Of a DNA stretch of 35,355 bases, positions 15,739-22,869 are shown piece by piece. Where the stretch lies: positions 1-35,355 of the forward strand of contig CAMBQQ010000037.1 in NCBI GenBank assembly GCA_945870035.1. The letters run 5' to 3'. Numbering within the stretch: the first letter of the stretch is position 1; every line of letters starts with the position of its first letter. This stretch comes from Rhizobium sp. Q54. GTDB lineage: Bacteria; Pseudomonadota; Alphaproteobacteria; Rhizobiales; Xanthobacteraceae. The notes under the pieces were generated by a model. It was given only the letters and a program-made list of their open reading frames with translations, was not told the DNA's origin and searched no databases. Made by a program: the position numbers and the translations under genes.

Positions 15739-18700
15739 GCGGAAGGCGCGGCCTTGCGCGTCGGCGCATGCGCCGAGCCGCGCGCGGTGACGTCGAGATC
15801 GCCGGCCAGTTCCGGCATTTCGCGCATCAACTGGATCAACCGCTTTTGGCGGCCGCCCATGGCGCGGGCCTCTCGGTGATCCTCGATCGGGCGGCGCACT
15901 TCGTCGGCGCGCGCCAGCCCTTCGATGTCGGTGCCGTGATCGGCCAGTTGCGCTAGCCAGTGCGTAAGGTCCTCAAGCTGGTCGGCGACCACATGGATGA
16001 CGCCGGATTCCGACTGAACGCGGCCGCTGACCGCGACGAAGCGTGCGCCGAGCACCACCGGGCGCGCGCGCTCGAAGAGTTTCGGCCAGACGATGACATT
16101 GGCGACCGCGCTTTCGTCCTCGATGGTCATGAACACGACGCCCTTGGCCGAGCCGGGCCTTTGCCGGCAGGTGACAAGTCCGGAAATTTTCACGCGCCTG
16201 CCGGTGGCGATATTGCGCAGCGCTTCGTTGCGGACGATGCCGCGCTGGTTGAGATCGGTGCGCAGGAATTGCGCCGGGTGCGCGCGCAGCGACAGCCGCA
16301 GGAAGCGGTAGTCGTTGACGACTTCCTCGCCGAGCGGCATTGGCGGTAGAGAGACGTCGGGCTCGCTATTGATATTGGGCGGGTGCGCGGTTGCAGGTTG
16401 CGCAAACAACGGCAGGTTATCCTTGCTGTCGCCGACGCGGCCGAGCGCCTTGACGGCCCACAAGGCATCGCGCCGCGTGAGGCCGAGAGAGTTGAAGGCA
16501 TCGGCGTCGGCCAGCCGCTCCAGCACGCGCGGCGACAGACCCGTGCGCAGCCAGACATCGCGGGCGGAGTCGTAATCTTTCTTCTCCCTCCCCCTGAAAG
16601 GGGGAGGGTCGGGGTGGGGGTCATTTTGATTGGCGGTGTCGCTAGCGACCCCCACCCGCCCGCCTTCGCTTTCAGCTTCGGCGGGCGACCTCCCCCTTTT
16701 AGGGGGAGGTAAAGAAGAAGAGAGCGGGGGGAGGGGAGAACTGCGCCTCGCCACAATCAACCGCCCATCTTCCTCGCTCAATCCCTTGATCTCGCGCAGG
16801 CCGAGCCGCAGCGCATGCGTCGACCGGATGTCGCCGCTCATCGCGCGGTGCAGGTTGTGCGGCGGCGCCACTTCGCACGGCTCGATCGTCGAATCCCATT
16901 GCGAGTGATTGACGTCCGGCGGCCGCACCTCGATGCCGTGGTCGCGCGCATCGCGCACGATCTGCGCCGGCGCATAAAAGCCCATCGGCTGCGCGTTCAG
17001 CAAGGCGGCTGCGAACACATCCGGGTAATGGCATTTCAGCCAGGCCGAAGCGTAAACCAGCAACGCGAAGCTCGCGGCATGGCTTTCCGGAAAACCATAT
17101 TCGCCGAAGCCCTCGATCTGCTGGAAGCAGCGCTCGGCGAAGCCGCGCTCATAGCCATTGGCCAGCATGCCGTCGATCATCTTGCGCTGGAACGTGCCGA
17201 TGGTGCCGACGCGCTTGAAGGTCGCCATCGCGCGGCGCAACTTGTCGGCCTCCGACGGCGTGAAGTCGGCGGCGACGATGGCGATCTTCATCGCCTGTTC
17301 CTGGAACAGCGGCACGCCGAGCGTCTTCGACAGCACCGCTTCCAGTTCCTTCGACGGATAGGTGACGGTTTCCAGTCCCTGCCGCCGGCGCAGATAAGGA
17401 TGCACCATGTCGCCCTGGATCGGGCCGGGGCGCACGATGGCGACTTCGATGACGAGGTCGTAGAAGTTGGCCGGCTTCAGGCGGGGCAGCATCGTCATCT
17501 GCGCGCGGCTCTCGACCTGGAATACGCCGAGCGAATCCGCGCGTTGCAGCATGCGATAGACGGCGGGGTCTTCGGCGGGGATGGTGGCGAGGGTGAGTCT
17601 GCGTGAGGGAGCGCACACCTCGCTGCTTGCCGCAGTTTGCTCCCTCCCCCCTTGTGGGGGAGGGTTGGGGAGGGGGGTGTATGGCGCTGTCGTCTGAGAT
17701 TGACCCCCCTCCCTGTCCCTCCCCCACAAGGGGGGAGGGAACGATGACGGACAGGCTTCTGAATAATGCCTCTCCATCAAATCGAACGCCTTCCGGATGC
17801 ACGACAGCATGCCGAGGCCGAGCACGTCGATCTTGAGAATGCCGAGCGCGTCGAGATCGTCCTTGTCCCATTCGACGAAGGTGCGGTCCGGCATGGCGCC
17901 ATTGCCGATCGGCATCACCTCGTCGAGCCGGCTGCGGGTGATGACGAAGCCGCCGACATGCTGTGACAGATGGCGCGGGAAGCCGACGATCTCGCGCGCC
18001 AGCGCCGAGATCTGTTTGACGCGGCGGCTGTCCGGATCGAGCCCGGCGCGGGCGAGATCGGCGCGGCCGTCGCCGCCGGCGCCCCAGATCGACGACGCCA
18101 GCGCGCCGATAACGTCTTCGGACAGGCCGAAAGCCTTGCCGACTTCGCGAATGGCGGAGCGGCCGCGATACGAAATCACGGTGGCGGCGATGCCGGCGCG
18201 CTCGCGGCCATATTTTTTATAAATGTATTGAATGACCTCCTCGCGCCGCTCGTGCTCGAAGTCGACGTCGATGTCAGGCGGTTCGCGCCGCTCCGGCGAG
18301 ATGAAGCGCTCGAACAAAAGATCGGCGCGGTCGGGATCGACCTCGGTGACGCCGAGGCAGAAGCACACTGCCGAATTCGCCGCCGAGCCGCGGCCTTGGC
18401 ACAGGATCTTCTGCGAGCGCGCGAAGCGGACGATGTCGTGCACGGTGAGGAAGTAGGGCGCGTAGGCGAGCTGCGCGATCAGCGCTAGTTCGTGCTCGAT
18501 GCTGGCGCGCACTTTATCCGGCAGGCCGTGCGGATAGCGTTGTGCCGCGCCTTCATAGGTCAGGTGGCGCAGCGCATCCTGTGCCGTGTCGAAGCCGGCC
18601 AAGGTCTCGTCGGGATATTCGTATTTCAATTCGTCGAGCGAGAAGGTCAGCGCTTCGCTTAAAGCGAGCGTTTCCTCGATCGCTTCCGGCGCGTCGCGGA

Positions 18701-19397
18701 ACAGCCGCGCCATTTCTTGCGGCGGCTTCAGGTGACGTTCGGCATTGACGGCGAGCTTGCGGCCGGCGCGGTCGATGGTCACCTTCTCGCGGATGCAGGT
18801 CAGCACATCGGTTAGCGGCCGGCGGTCGGGATGGTGATACTGCACGTCGTTGATGGCGATGAGTGGCACCTGACACTCGCGCGCCAGTTCTTGCAGCCGC
18901 GCCAGCCGCGTGCGGTCATGGCCGCGATGGAGCATGGAAGCGGCCAGCCGCACGCGGCCGGGCGCGGCACTTCGCAGGCGCGTCAGCAGTGTCTTGTTGC
19001 CGTCCAGTACGATCAATTCCAATCCGAACGCATGCGCGATCAGGTCATCGAGCGCGAGAACGCACTCGCCTTTTTTGCCGCGCAGATTGCCGAGCGTCAG
19101 CAGGCGCGTCAGCCGGCCCCAACCGGCGCGGTCGCGCGGATAGGCAAGGATGTCCGGCGAGCCATCGGCGAAGACGAGCCGCGCACCGGGGTGATAGATC
19201 AGCGGCAGGTTCTGTTCGCGCTTCGCCAGATGCGCGCGCACCACGCCGGCGACCGAATTGCGATCGCATAGTCCAAGGCCGGCAAGCCCGATCGCGGCCG
19301 CCTGCACCATCAGTTCTTCCGGATGCGACGCGCCGCGCAGGAACGAGAAATTCGAAGCGGTGGCGAATTCGATGTAAGGGGCTTGAAAGGGGGGCAT
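15735..19397 (-). CDS. dnaE2: Error-prone DNA polymerase ImuC/DnaE2 with two in-frame repeat inserts
   Basis: This 1220-residue protein is the catalytic subunit of the SOS mutasome, doing translesion synthesis with ImuA and ImuB. The N-terminal PHP domain begins FATASNFSFLRGASHPEEL. The polymerase palm has the metal-binding Asp pair in PDIDVDFEHER (about residue 376) and the third Asp in KIDVLGLGML (about 523). Then come GVFQVESRAQMTMLPRLKP, the EGFGEYGFPESHAASFALLVYASAWLKCHYP block, and a C-terminal OB fold. Two Pro/Gly-rich inserts at about 546-595 and 888-941 are encoded by palindromic repeats; without them the length would be about 1115, normal for DnaE2. No ribosome site precedes the ATG. 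The gene is separated from imuB by hicAB. It is probably still active, since all catalytic motifs are intact. Confidence 0.95.
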   Translation of the reverse strand: MPPFQAPYIEFATASNFSFLRGASHPEELMVQAAAIGLAGLGLCDRNSVAGVVRAHLAKREQNLPLIYHPGARLVFADGSPDILAYPRDRAGWGRLTRLLTLGNLRGKKGECVLALDDLIAHAFGLELIVLDGNKTLLTRLRSAAPGRVRLAASMLHRGHDRTRLARLQELARECQVPLIAINDVQYHHPDRRPLTDVLTCIREKVTIDRAGRKLAVNAERHLKPPQEMARLFRDAPEAIEETLALSEALTFSLDELKYEYPDETLAGFDTAQDALRHLTYEGAAQRYPHGLPDKVRASIEHELALIAQLAYAPYFLTVHDIVRFARSQKILCQGRGSAANSAVCFCLGVTEVDPDRADLLFERFISPERREPPDIDVDFEHERREEVIQYIYKKYGRERAGIAATVISYRGRSAIREVGKAFGLSEDVIGALASSIWGAGGDGRADLARAGLDPDSRRVKQISALAREIVGFPRHLSQHVGGFVITRSRLDEVMPIGNGAMPDRTFVEWDKDDLDALGILKIDVLGLGMLSCIRKAFDLMERHYSEACPSSFPPPLWGRDREGGQSQTTAPYTPLPNPPPQGGREQTAASSEVCAPSRRLTLATIPAEDPAVYRMLQRADSLGVFQVESRAQMTMLPRLKPANFYDLVIEVAIVRPGPIQGDMVHPYLRRRQGLETVTYPSKELEAVLSKTLGVPLFQEQAMKIAIVAADFTPSEADKLRRAMATFKRVGTIGTFQRKMIDGMLANGYERGFAERCFQQIEGFGEYGFPESHAASFALLVYASAWLKCHYPDVFAAALLNAQPMGFYAPAQIVRDARDHGIEVRPPDVNHSQWDSTIEPCEVAPPHNLHRAMSGDIRSTHALRLGLREIKGLSEEDGRLIVARRSSPLPPLSSSLPPPKRGRSPAEAESEGGRVGVASDTANQNDPHPDPPPFRGREKKDYDSARDVWLRTGLSPRVLERLADADAFNSLGLTRRDALWAVKALGRVGDSKDNLPLFAQPATAHPPNINSEPDVSLPPMPLGEEVVNDYRFLRLSLRAHPAQFLRTDLNQRGIVRNEALRNIATGRRVKISGLVTCRQRPGSAKGVVFMTIEDESAVANVIVWPKLFERARPVVLGARFVAVSGRVQSESGVIHVVADQLEDLTHWLAQLADHGTDIEGLARADEVRRPIEDHREARAMGGRQKRLIQLMREMPELAGDLDVTARGSAHAPTRKAAPSA
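16584..16710. repeat. Palindromic repeat element inside dnaE2 (copy 1)
   Basis: The outer arms are CCTCCCCCTGAAAGGGGGAGG and, at the far side, a close counterpart around TTTT. An inner GGTGGGGGTC pairs with GACCCCCACC, and a further small CGCCCGCC/GGCGGGCG hairpin is present. It is read through in frame by dnaE2 as roughly residues 896-938 with the pattern PPPxxGR...DPPPFRGRE. The same architecture recurs at 17641, 21841, 24227 and 25481. Confidence 0.85.
17641..17740. repeat. Palindromic repeat element inside dnaE2 (copy 2)
   Basis: Two arms of about 38 bases (17641-17678 and 17703-17740) pair with about three mismatches around a 24-base centre. Each arm contains its own C-tract/G-tract hairpin around TTGTG or CACAA. 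dnaE2 reads through it in frame as about residues 553-586, with the pattern PPPLWGR...NPPPQGGRE, the same frame and orientation as copy 1. Confidence 0.85.
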
Positions 19398-19401
19398 TTA
19401 A

Positions 19402-19419
19402 TGTGTATTTATATACACA
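19402..19419. promoter_or_regulatory. AT-rich inverted repeat next to the dnaE2 start
   Basis: TGTGTAT and ATACACA are exact complements around TTAT. On the reverse strand it contains TATAAAT (19413-19407), a good -10 element placed so that transcription would begin only a few bases before the dnaE2 ATG at 19397. No convincing -35 is seen. It also lies about 100 bases upstream of hicA and could be the operator of HicB or another dimeric repressor. Confidence 0.45.
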
Positions 19420-19520
19420 CTGTGCAATGTCTGGAATCGTCCGGACAGGTGGGATTGCCCGCTGCATCGACTTTCAATGAACGAGGCCCACTGCCTCGCA
19501 AATGACGTCGGAGTAGGGCA

Positions 19521-19712
19521 ATGGAACGTAACAGCCGCAAGCTGATCCGAATGTTGGAAAAGGATGGCTGGGTGCTTGATCGCGTGAGTGGCGATCATCA
19601 CACTTTCAAACATCCTGGACGAGACGTGATCATCACCATCACGCACCCGCGCAAGGACTTGCCGACAGGGCTTGTTCGCCGGATTTACAAACTGGCCGGG
19701 TGGCGGTCTTAA
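19521..19712 (+). CDS. hicA: HicA type II toxin (mRNA interferase)
   Basis: This 63-residue protein is a HicA toxin, a small double-stranded-RNA-binding-fold protein that cleaves mRNA independently of ribosomes. The family pattern is clear: RKLIRMLEKDGWVLDRVSGDHHTFKHP contains the active-site His in GDHHTF, followed by the basic PRKDLPTGLVRRIYKLAG tail that packs against HicB. GGAG lies eight bases before the ATG. It is followed 12 bases later by hicB in the usual toxin-first order. The pair stands in opposite orientation between imuB and dnaE2, an unusual place. Base composition (A/T richer than neighbours) fits acquisition by transfer. Confidence 0.93.
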   Translation: MERNSRKLIRMLEKDGWVLDRVSGDHHTFKHPGRDVIITITHPRKDLPTGLVRRIYKLAGWRS

Positions 19713-19724
19713 AGGTTTAAATCG

Positions 19725-20135
19725 ATGTCGATGCATTATGTGGCTGTTGTAGAAAAAGAAGCCGATAGCGCTTTCGGCGTCTGGTTCCCGGACGTAGAGG
19801 GTTGTTTCTCCGCCGGCGATACGCTGGATGAAGCTGTTACCAATGCCGCGGCGGCGTTGCGCCAGCATGTCGAAGCGCTCGAAAGCGCCGCACGGCAGGT
19901 GTGGCCGGCGCGGGACGTGGATGCGGTTCTGCGCGATAAAGATGTCAAAGCATCGCTGAAATCGGGAGCGCTGCTTTTTGCCGTTCCGTTGCTGGCTGAT
20001 GCGGGCCGAACAGTCCGCATCAATGTTTCGCTTGATAAGGCACTTGTCGATCAAATCGATGAAGCGGCGTCGGTGCGGGGGCTGACTCGTTCTGCCTTTA
20101 TTGCGCAGGCCGCACGTGAAAAAATTACCAGCTAG
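19725..20135 (+). CDS. hicB: HicB antitoxin
   Basis: This 136-residue protein neutralises HicA and represses its own operon. The N-terminal partial RNase-H-like domain has the family wording YVAVVEKEADSAFGVWFPDVEGCFSAGDTLDEAVTNAAAAL. The C-terminal ribbon-helix-helix DNA-binding part is VRINVSLDKALVDQIDEAASVRGLTRSAFIAQAARE. AAAGG lies about nine bases before the ATG at 19725; the second ATG at 19731 is possible. Both domains are intact, so the module looks functional. Only 33 bases, without a hairpin, separate its stop from the convergent imuB stop, so readthrough in both directions is likely. Confidence 0.93.
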   Translation: MSMHYVAVVEKEADSAFGVWFPDVEGCFSAGDTLDEAVTNAAAALRQHVEALESAARQVWPARDVDAVLRDKDVKASLKSGALLFAVPLLADAGRTVRINVSLDKALVDQIDEAASVRGLTRSAFIAQAAREKITS

Positions 20136-20168
20136 TTCCGTCATTTTCTGTACTCACCCTTATCAGTC

Positions 20169-21749
20169 TCACGCAAACGTGCCGTGCAGGTACCAGCTCG
20201 GCGGCGCGGCGTTCGGCAGTTCGCCGCGCACCAGATCGCGGTAGAGCCCGGCGCGGTACAGCCAGAAGCGCAGTCCCGTTCTGTCCTCGACGCGGAAGTA
20301 ATCGCGCGCGGCACCTCCCTGTTCGCTCCACCACGCGCCTTCGATGCGCTCGGGGCCTTCCGCCGAAATCACGTCGTGCAGCGCGCGCCGCCATCGGAAC
20401 CGCAAAGGCGGGCCGTCCGGCACTTCGGCCAAAGCCTCGATCGGCTCCGGCCGCGTCAACAGCCGCAGCGGCCGCGGCGCCAGATCGGTCTCGGCGCGAT
20501 GGCGGCGAAAAGCGTCCCAGCCCAAATCTTGACCTGAAAAGTCGGGGCCTACCATTTGCGCCGGCAAGGTCGCGGCGGCGAGTTCGGGAATGTGGCTGTC
20601 GAGCGCGACCGGACGGCGCACGCGCTGCGCGCCGAGCCGCGCGCTCAGGCGGTCGACCAGCCGCGCCAGTTCGCCGGCGTCTTCGGCGTTACCGATGCCG
20701 ATCTGCTCCGGCGGCGACGCTTCGGCGATCACCACCGACAGCCGCGCCATGTCGAAGCCGAAGCCGGGATCGAAGGCGTCGGCCAGAGCCGCCAGCCGTT
20801 CGGAAAACAGCGCGCGGATGTCCGGCGCATCGCGCAGCGGCCGCGAACAGCCGACCGCAATGCGGCGCACCGCGCCGTCGGTGCGGAACAAGGTCAGCTC
20901 GATGCGCCGCGCGCCGTCGCCGCGCCGCTCCAGCGCAACGCCGAGCCGCGCCGCCAGTTTCTCGACGGTGCCGAGCACGTCTTCCTCGCGCGCGATCGGC
21001 TCGTGAAAGCGCTGCTCGGCGACATAGGGCGCGACCGGCAGGCGCGGATTGAGCGGTTCGTGTTCGTGGCCGAGCGCGCGGTCGAGCTGGCGCAGCAACG
21101 ATTGGCCAAAGCGCGCGGTCAGCGGCGAACGCGGCAGATCTATAATGTCGCCGATGCGCTTGAGGCCGACGCGCGCCAATGAGGCCACCGTCGTGGCTTC
21201 AAGCCGCAACGCGGCGAGCGGCAGCGGGCTGACGATATCGCGTTCCTCGCCGGCGGCATAAGCGGCCGGATTGCCGAAGCGCGCCGCCGCAAAGGCCGCG
21301 CCGATGGTGCCGGCAATCGCCACGCGATAGGCAAAGCCGGCGCGCGCCATGCGCTGGCCGAGATCGGCGACCAGCCTCTGCTCGCCGCCGTAAAGATGCG
21401 CGCAGCCGCCGATATCGAGCAGCAAGCCGTCCGGCGCATCGCACGCGACCAGCGGCGTATAGCGCAGGCACCAGTCGGCGATGTTGTCGAGCAAGGCCGC
21501 GTCGGCCTCGGCTTCCTCCATCACGGCCTCGATCGCCGGATGCATGGCGCGCGCCTGCGCCAAAGCGAGGCCCGCATGCAGGCCAAGCTTTTCCGCCGCC
21601 TCGTCGACCGCGGTCAGCACATCGGCATTGCCGCGCCGGCCATAGACGACCAGGGGCGCACTAAACTCACGCAACCTTCTGACGCGGTCGGTTGAGAAGC
21701 GGGGCAGCCACAGGCTGAGCATGCGTTGCGGCGAGGATGAAGCGCTCAT
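20169..21749 (-). CDS. imuB: ImuB, Y-family polymerase-like mutasome protein
   Basis: This 526-residue protein is ImuB, a Y-family DNA polymerase relative that has lost polymerase activity and acts as the hub joining ImuA, DnaE2 and the beta clamp. The start region MLSLWLPRFSTDRVRRL is diagnostic, as are DGLLLDIGGCAHLYGGE, the helix-hairpin-helix region around LARVGLKRIGDIIDLPRSPLTARFG, and the C-terminal GPERIEGAWW...RDYFRVEDRTGLRFWLYR. GGAGAG lies six bases before the ATG at 21749, supporting this start; another ATG at 21722 is possible. The start lies 83 bases inside the imuA 3' end, so the two are coupled. The family role is established; clamp-binding motif position not clear to me. Confidence 0.94.
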   Translation of the reverse strand: MSASSSPQRMLSLWLPRFSTDRVRRLREFSAPLVVYGRRGNADVLTAVDEAAEKLGLHAGLALAQARAMHPAIEAVMEEAEADAALLDNIADWCLRYTPLVACDAPDGLLLDIGGCAHLYGGEQRLVADLGQRMARAGFAYRVAIAGTIGAAFAAARFGNPAAYAAGEERDIVSPLPLAALRLEATTVASLARVGLKRIGDIIDLPRSPLTARFGQSLLRQLDRALGHEHEPLNPRLPVAPYVAEQRFHEPIAREEDVLGTVEKLAARLGVALERRGDGARRIELTLFRTDGAVRRIAVGCSRPLRDAPDIRALFSERLAALADAFDPGFGFDMARLSVVIAEASPPEQIGIGNAEDAGELARLVDRLSARLGAQRVRRPVALDSHIPELAAATLPAQMVGPDFSGQDLGWDAFRRHRAETDLAPRPLRLLTRPEPIEALAEVPDGPPLRFRWRRALHDVISAEGPERIEGAWWSEQGGAARDYFRVEDRTGLRFWLYRAGLYRDLVRGELPNAAPPSWYLHGTFA

Positions 21750-22527
21750 CGGTGTCTCTCCATTCCAGAATCCAGGACCCGAGCGGGCCGCGGCGATTGC
21801 GAACAAGTTGCGCGGCAAAGCGCGGCGCGGCCCCATTTTCACCTCCCCCTGGAGGGGGGAGGTCGCCAGCCAGAGCGGAGCGAAGGCTGGCGGGTGGGGG
21901 TGATCTTTTTTCGTAAGTCACCCCACCCCACCTCGCTTCGCTCGGTGACCCTCCCCCTGCAGGGGAGGGTGAAGAAAGAGAAGGCGCGGCGCCGGCGATC
22001 CAGCGCGTCATCGCGGTTGAGGCGTCGCTCGAAGGCTGCGCGCGCAGCAGCAAAGCCAGTGCACCGCTTTCCGCCGCCGCCAGCGACAGCCGCCGCACCG
22101 CGATCGGATCGATAGCGCCGTGGCGCACTTCGCCGATCACGGCGCCGATGGCGCGGCAGCGCAACGCTTCCTCCATCGCCCACAGCAGGTCACGCTTATT
22201 GGCGACGGCGACAGTGACCAGCCGCTCCGGCGCGCGCTTGAAACAATCGAGCCCGGGGCCGTAGGGCGCGCCGCTTTCAGTGAGCGCCATGTCCTCGGCG
22301 ATCCACAGCAGGTTGCGCGCCGAGGCCGCCAGCCCCAGCGTGAAGCCGGTGGCGGCGGAAAGATGCGCTTCGTTCACCGCCGAAATTTCATGCAGCGCGC
22401 CGCGCGCCAGGCCGCCGCCGAGCGCCGCATCGACGCCGGCCAGGCCGAGCGGCACAGGGCCCGGACCGGCCTCGATCCCGGTCACTTTCTCCATGGCGCG
22501 CAGGCGCTGGCGCAGCTCGTCGAGCAT
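21667..22527 (-). CDS. imuA: ImuA, RecA-like mutasome accessory protein, with in-frame repeat insert
   Basis: This 286-residue protein is ImuA, a RecA/SulA-like partner of ImuB and DnaE2 in SOS mutagenesis. The Walker-A-equivalent region reads LGLAGVDAALGGGLARGALHEI, followed by ATGFTLGLAASARNLLWIAEDMAL and PERLVTVAVANKRDLLWAMEEALRC, all typical. A Pro/Gly/Ser-rich stretch at about residues 187-229 is encoded by a palindromic repeat; the protein then resumes with the conserved FAAQLVRNRRGPLGSWILEW. I chose the ATG at 22527 because AAAGG lies nine bases upstream; an ATG at 22551 has no site. An SOS box lies 62-76 bases upstream. It is the first gene of the imuAB transcript. Confidence 0.93.
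   Translation of the reverse strand: MLDELRQRLRAMEKVTGIEAGPGPVPLGLAGVDAALGGGLARGALHEISAVNEAHLSAATGFTLGLAASARNLLWIAEDMALTESGAPYGPGLDCFKRAPERLVTVAVANKRDLLWAMEEALRCRAIGAVIGEVRHGAIDPIAVRRLSLAAAESGALALLLRAQPSSDASTAMTRWIAGAAPSLSSPSPAGGGSPSEARWGGVTYEKRSPPPASLRSALAGDLPPPGGGENGAAPRFAAQLVRNRRGPLGSWILEWRDTDERFILAATHAQPVAAPLLNRPRQKVA
21841..21970. repeat. Palindromic repeat element inside imuA (copy 3)
   Basis: The outer pieces ACCTCCCCCTGGAGGGGGGA and CCTCCCCCTGCAGGGGAGG and the inner GGTGGGGGTGA versus TCACCCCACC show the same architecture as the copies in dnaE2. imuA reads through it in a different frame (SPSPAGGG...LPPPGGGE). It lies about 90 bases upstream of the imuB start. Confidence 0.83.
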
Positions 22528-22583
22528 TGAATCAAGCCTTTGAATACACATCACTATTCGGCAACATCAACGGCCAGAGCCGT

Positions 22584-22589
22584 ATTATG
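22584..22589 (-). promoter_or_regulatory. Putative -10 element of imuA
   Basis: CATAAT on the reverse strand overlaps the downstream end of the SOS box by one base and would give a leader of about 50 bases before the ATG at 22527. No good -35 hexamer is seen, which is usual for LexA-controlled promoters of this group. Confidence 0.45.
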
Positions 22590-22603
22590 TTCCCTATTTG
22601 TTC
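22589..22603 (-). promoter_or_regulatory. LexA/SOS box (GTTC-N7-GTTC)
   Basis: The + strand reads GTTCCCTATTTGTTC, i.e. GAAC-N7-GAAC on the imuA strand, an exact match to the alphaproteobacterial LexA site. Its position upstream of imuA and over the likely -10 region predicts damage-induced expression of imuAB. No second such site is seen upstream of dnaE2. Confidence 0.88.
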
Positions 22604-22714
22604 TAGTGTGCCCAAGGCCAGCGAGACCGTCAAGACGCAAGGGATGGGGGGTCATGAGGCGGCAGGCGGCACCCGTGCTCAGACCCATCAGGGCTGTCGG
22701 AGCGGGATAGGGTC

Positions 22715-22782
22715 CGTTTCCCGGGCGCAGTGCAGCGTGAGCGATAGCGAACGGTGTGCACTGCAGAACCGGGATCGTTCCA
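22715..22782 (+). repeat. Interspersed repeat, arm A of an inverted pair
   Basis: This 68-base unit starts CGTTTCCCGGGCGCAGTGCA, has an internal GTGCACTGCAG palindromic core, and ends GGGATCGTTCCA. It recurs in opposite orientation 11 bases later. The 342-base space between imuA and the DUF3422 gene (22528-22869) holds the imuA promoter, about 110 bases without visible features, and this pair. Confidence 0.75.
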
Positions 22783-22793
22783 AGCGCGGCGCG

Positions 22794-22867
22794 TGGAACG
22801 GCCCCGGCTCTGCGGTGCATCACTTCACTTCGTTTCGTGCTGCACCGCGTCCGGGGCACGGGAAACG
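22794..22867 (-). repeat. Interspersed repeat, arm B of an inverted pair
   Basis: Read on the reverse strand it begins CGTTTCCCGTGCCCCGGACG and ends GGGGCCGTTCCA, matching arm A over most of its length with an extra few bases near the start. The two arms would fold into one long stem around AGCGCGGCGCG. It ends two bases from the DUF3422 stop codon and could terminate that transcript. Confidence 0.75.
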
Positions 22868-22869
22868 CA

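Noticed and set aside
16560-17760. Frameshift or assembly error in dnaE2 because of odd Pro/Gly-rich stretches
   Set aside because: The frame is continuous, homology resumes in the same frame after each stretch, and the DNA is a recognisable repeat seen elsewhere in the window.
19460-19530. Second SOS box upstream of dnaE2
   Set aside because: Isolated GAAC tetramers occur near 19477 and 19524, but no pair has the seven-base spacing required.
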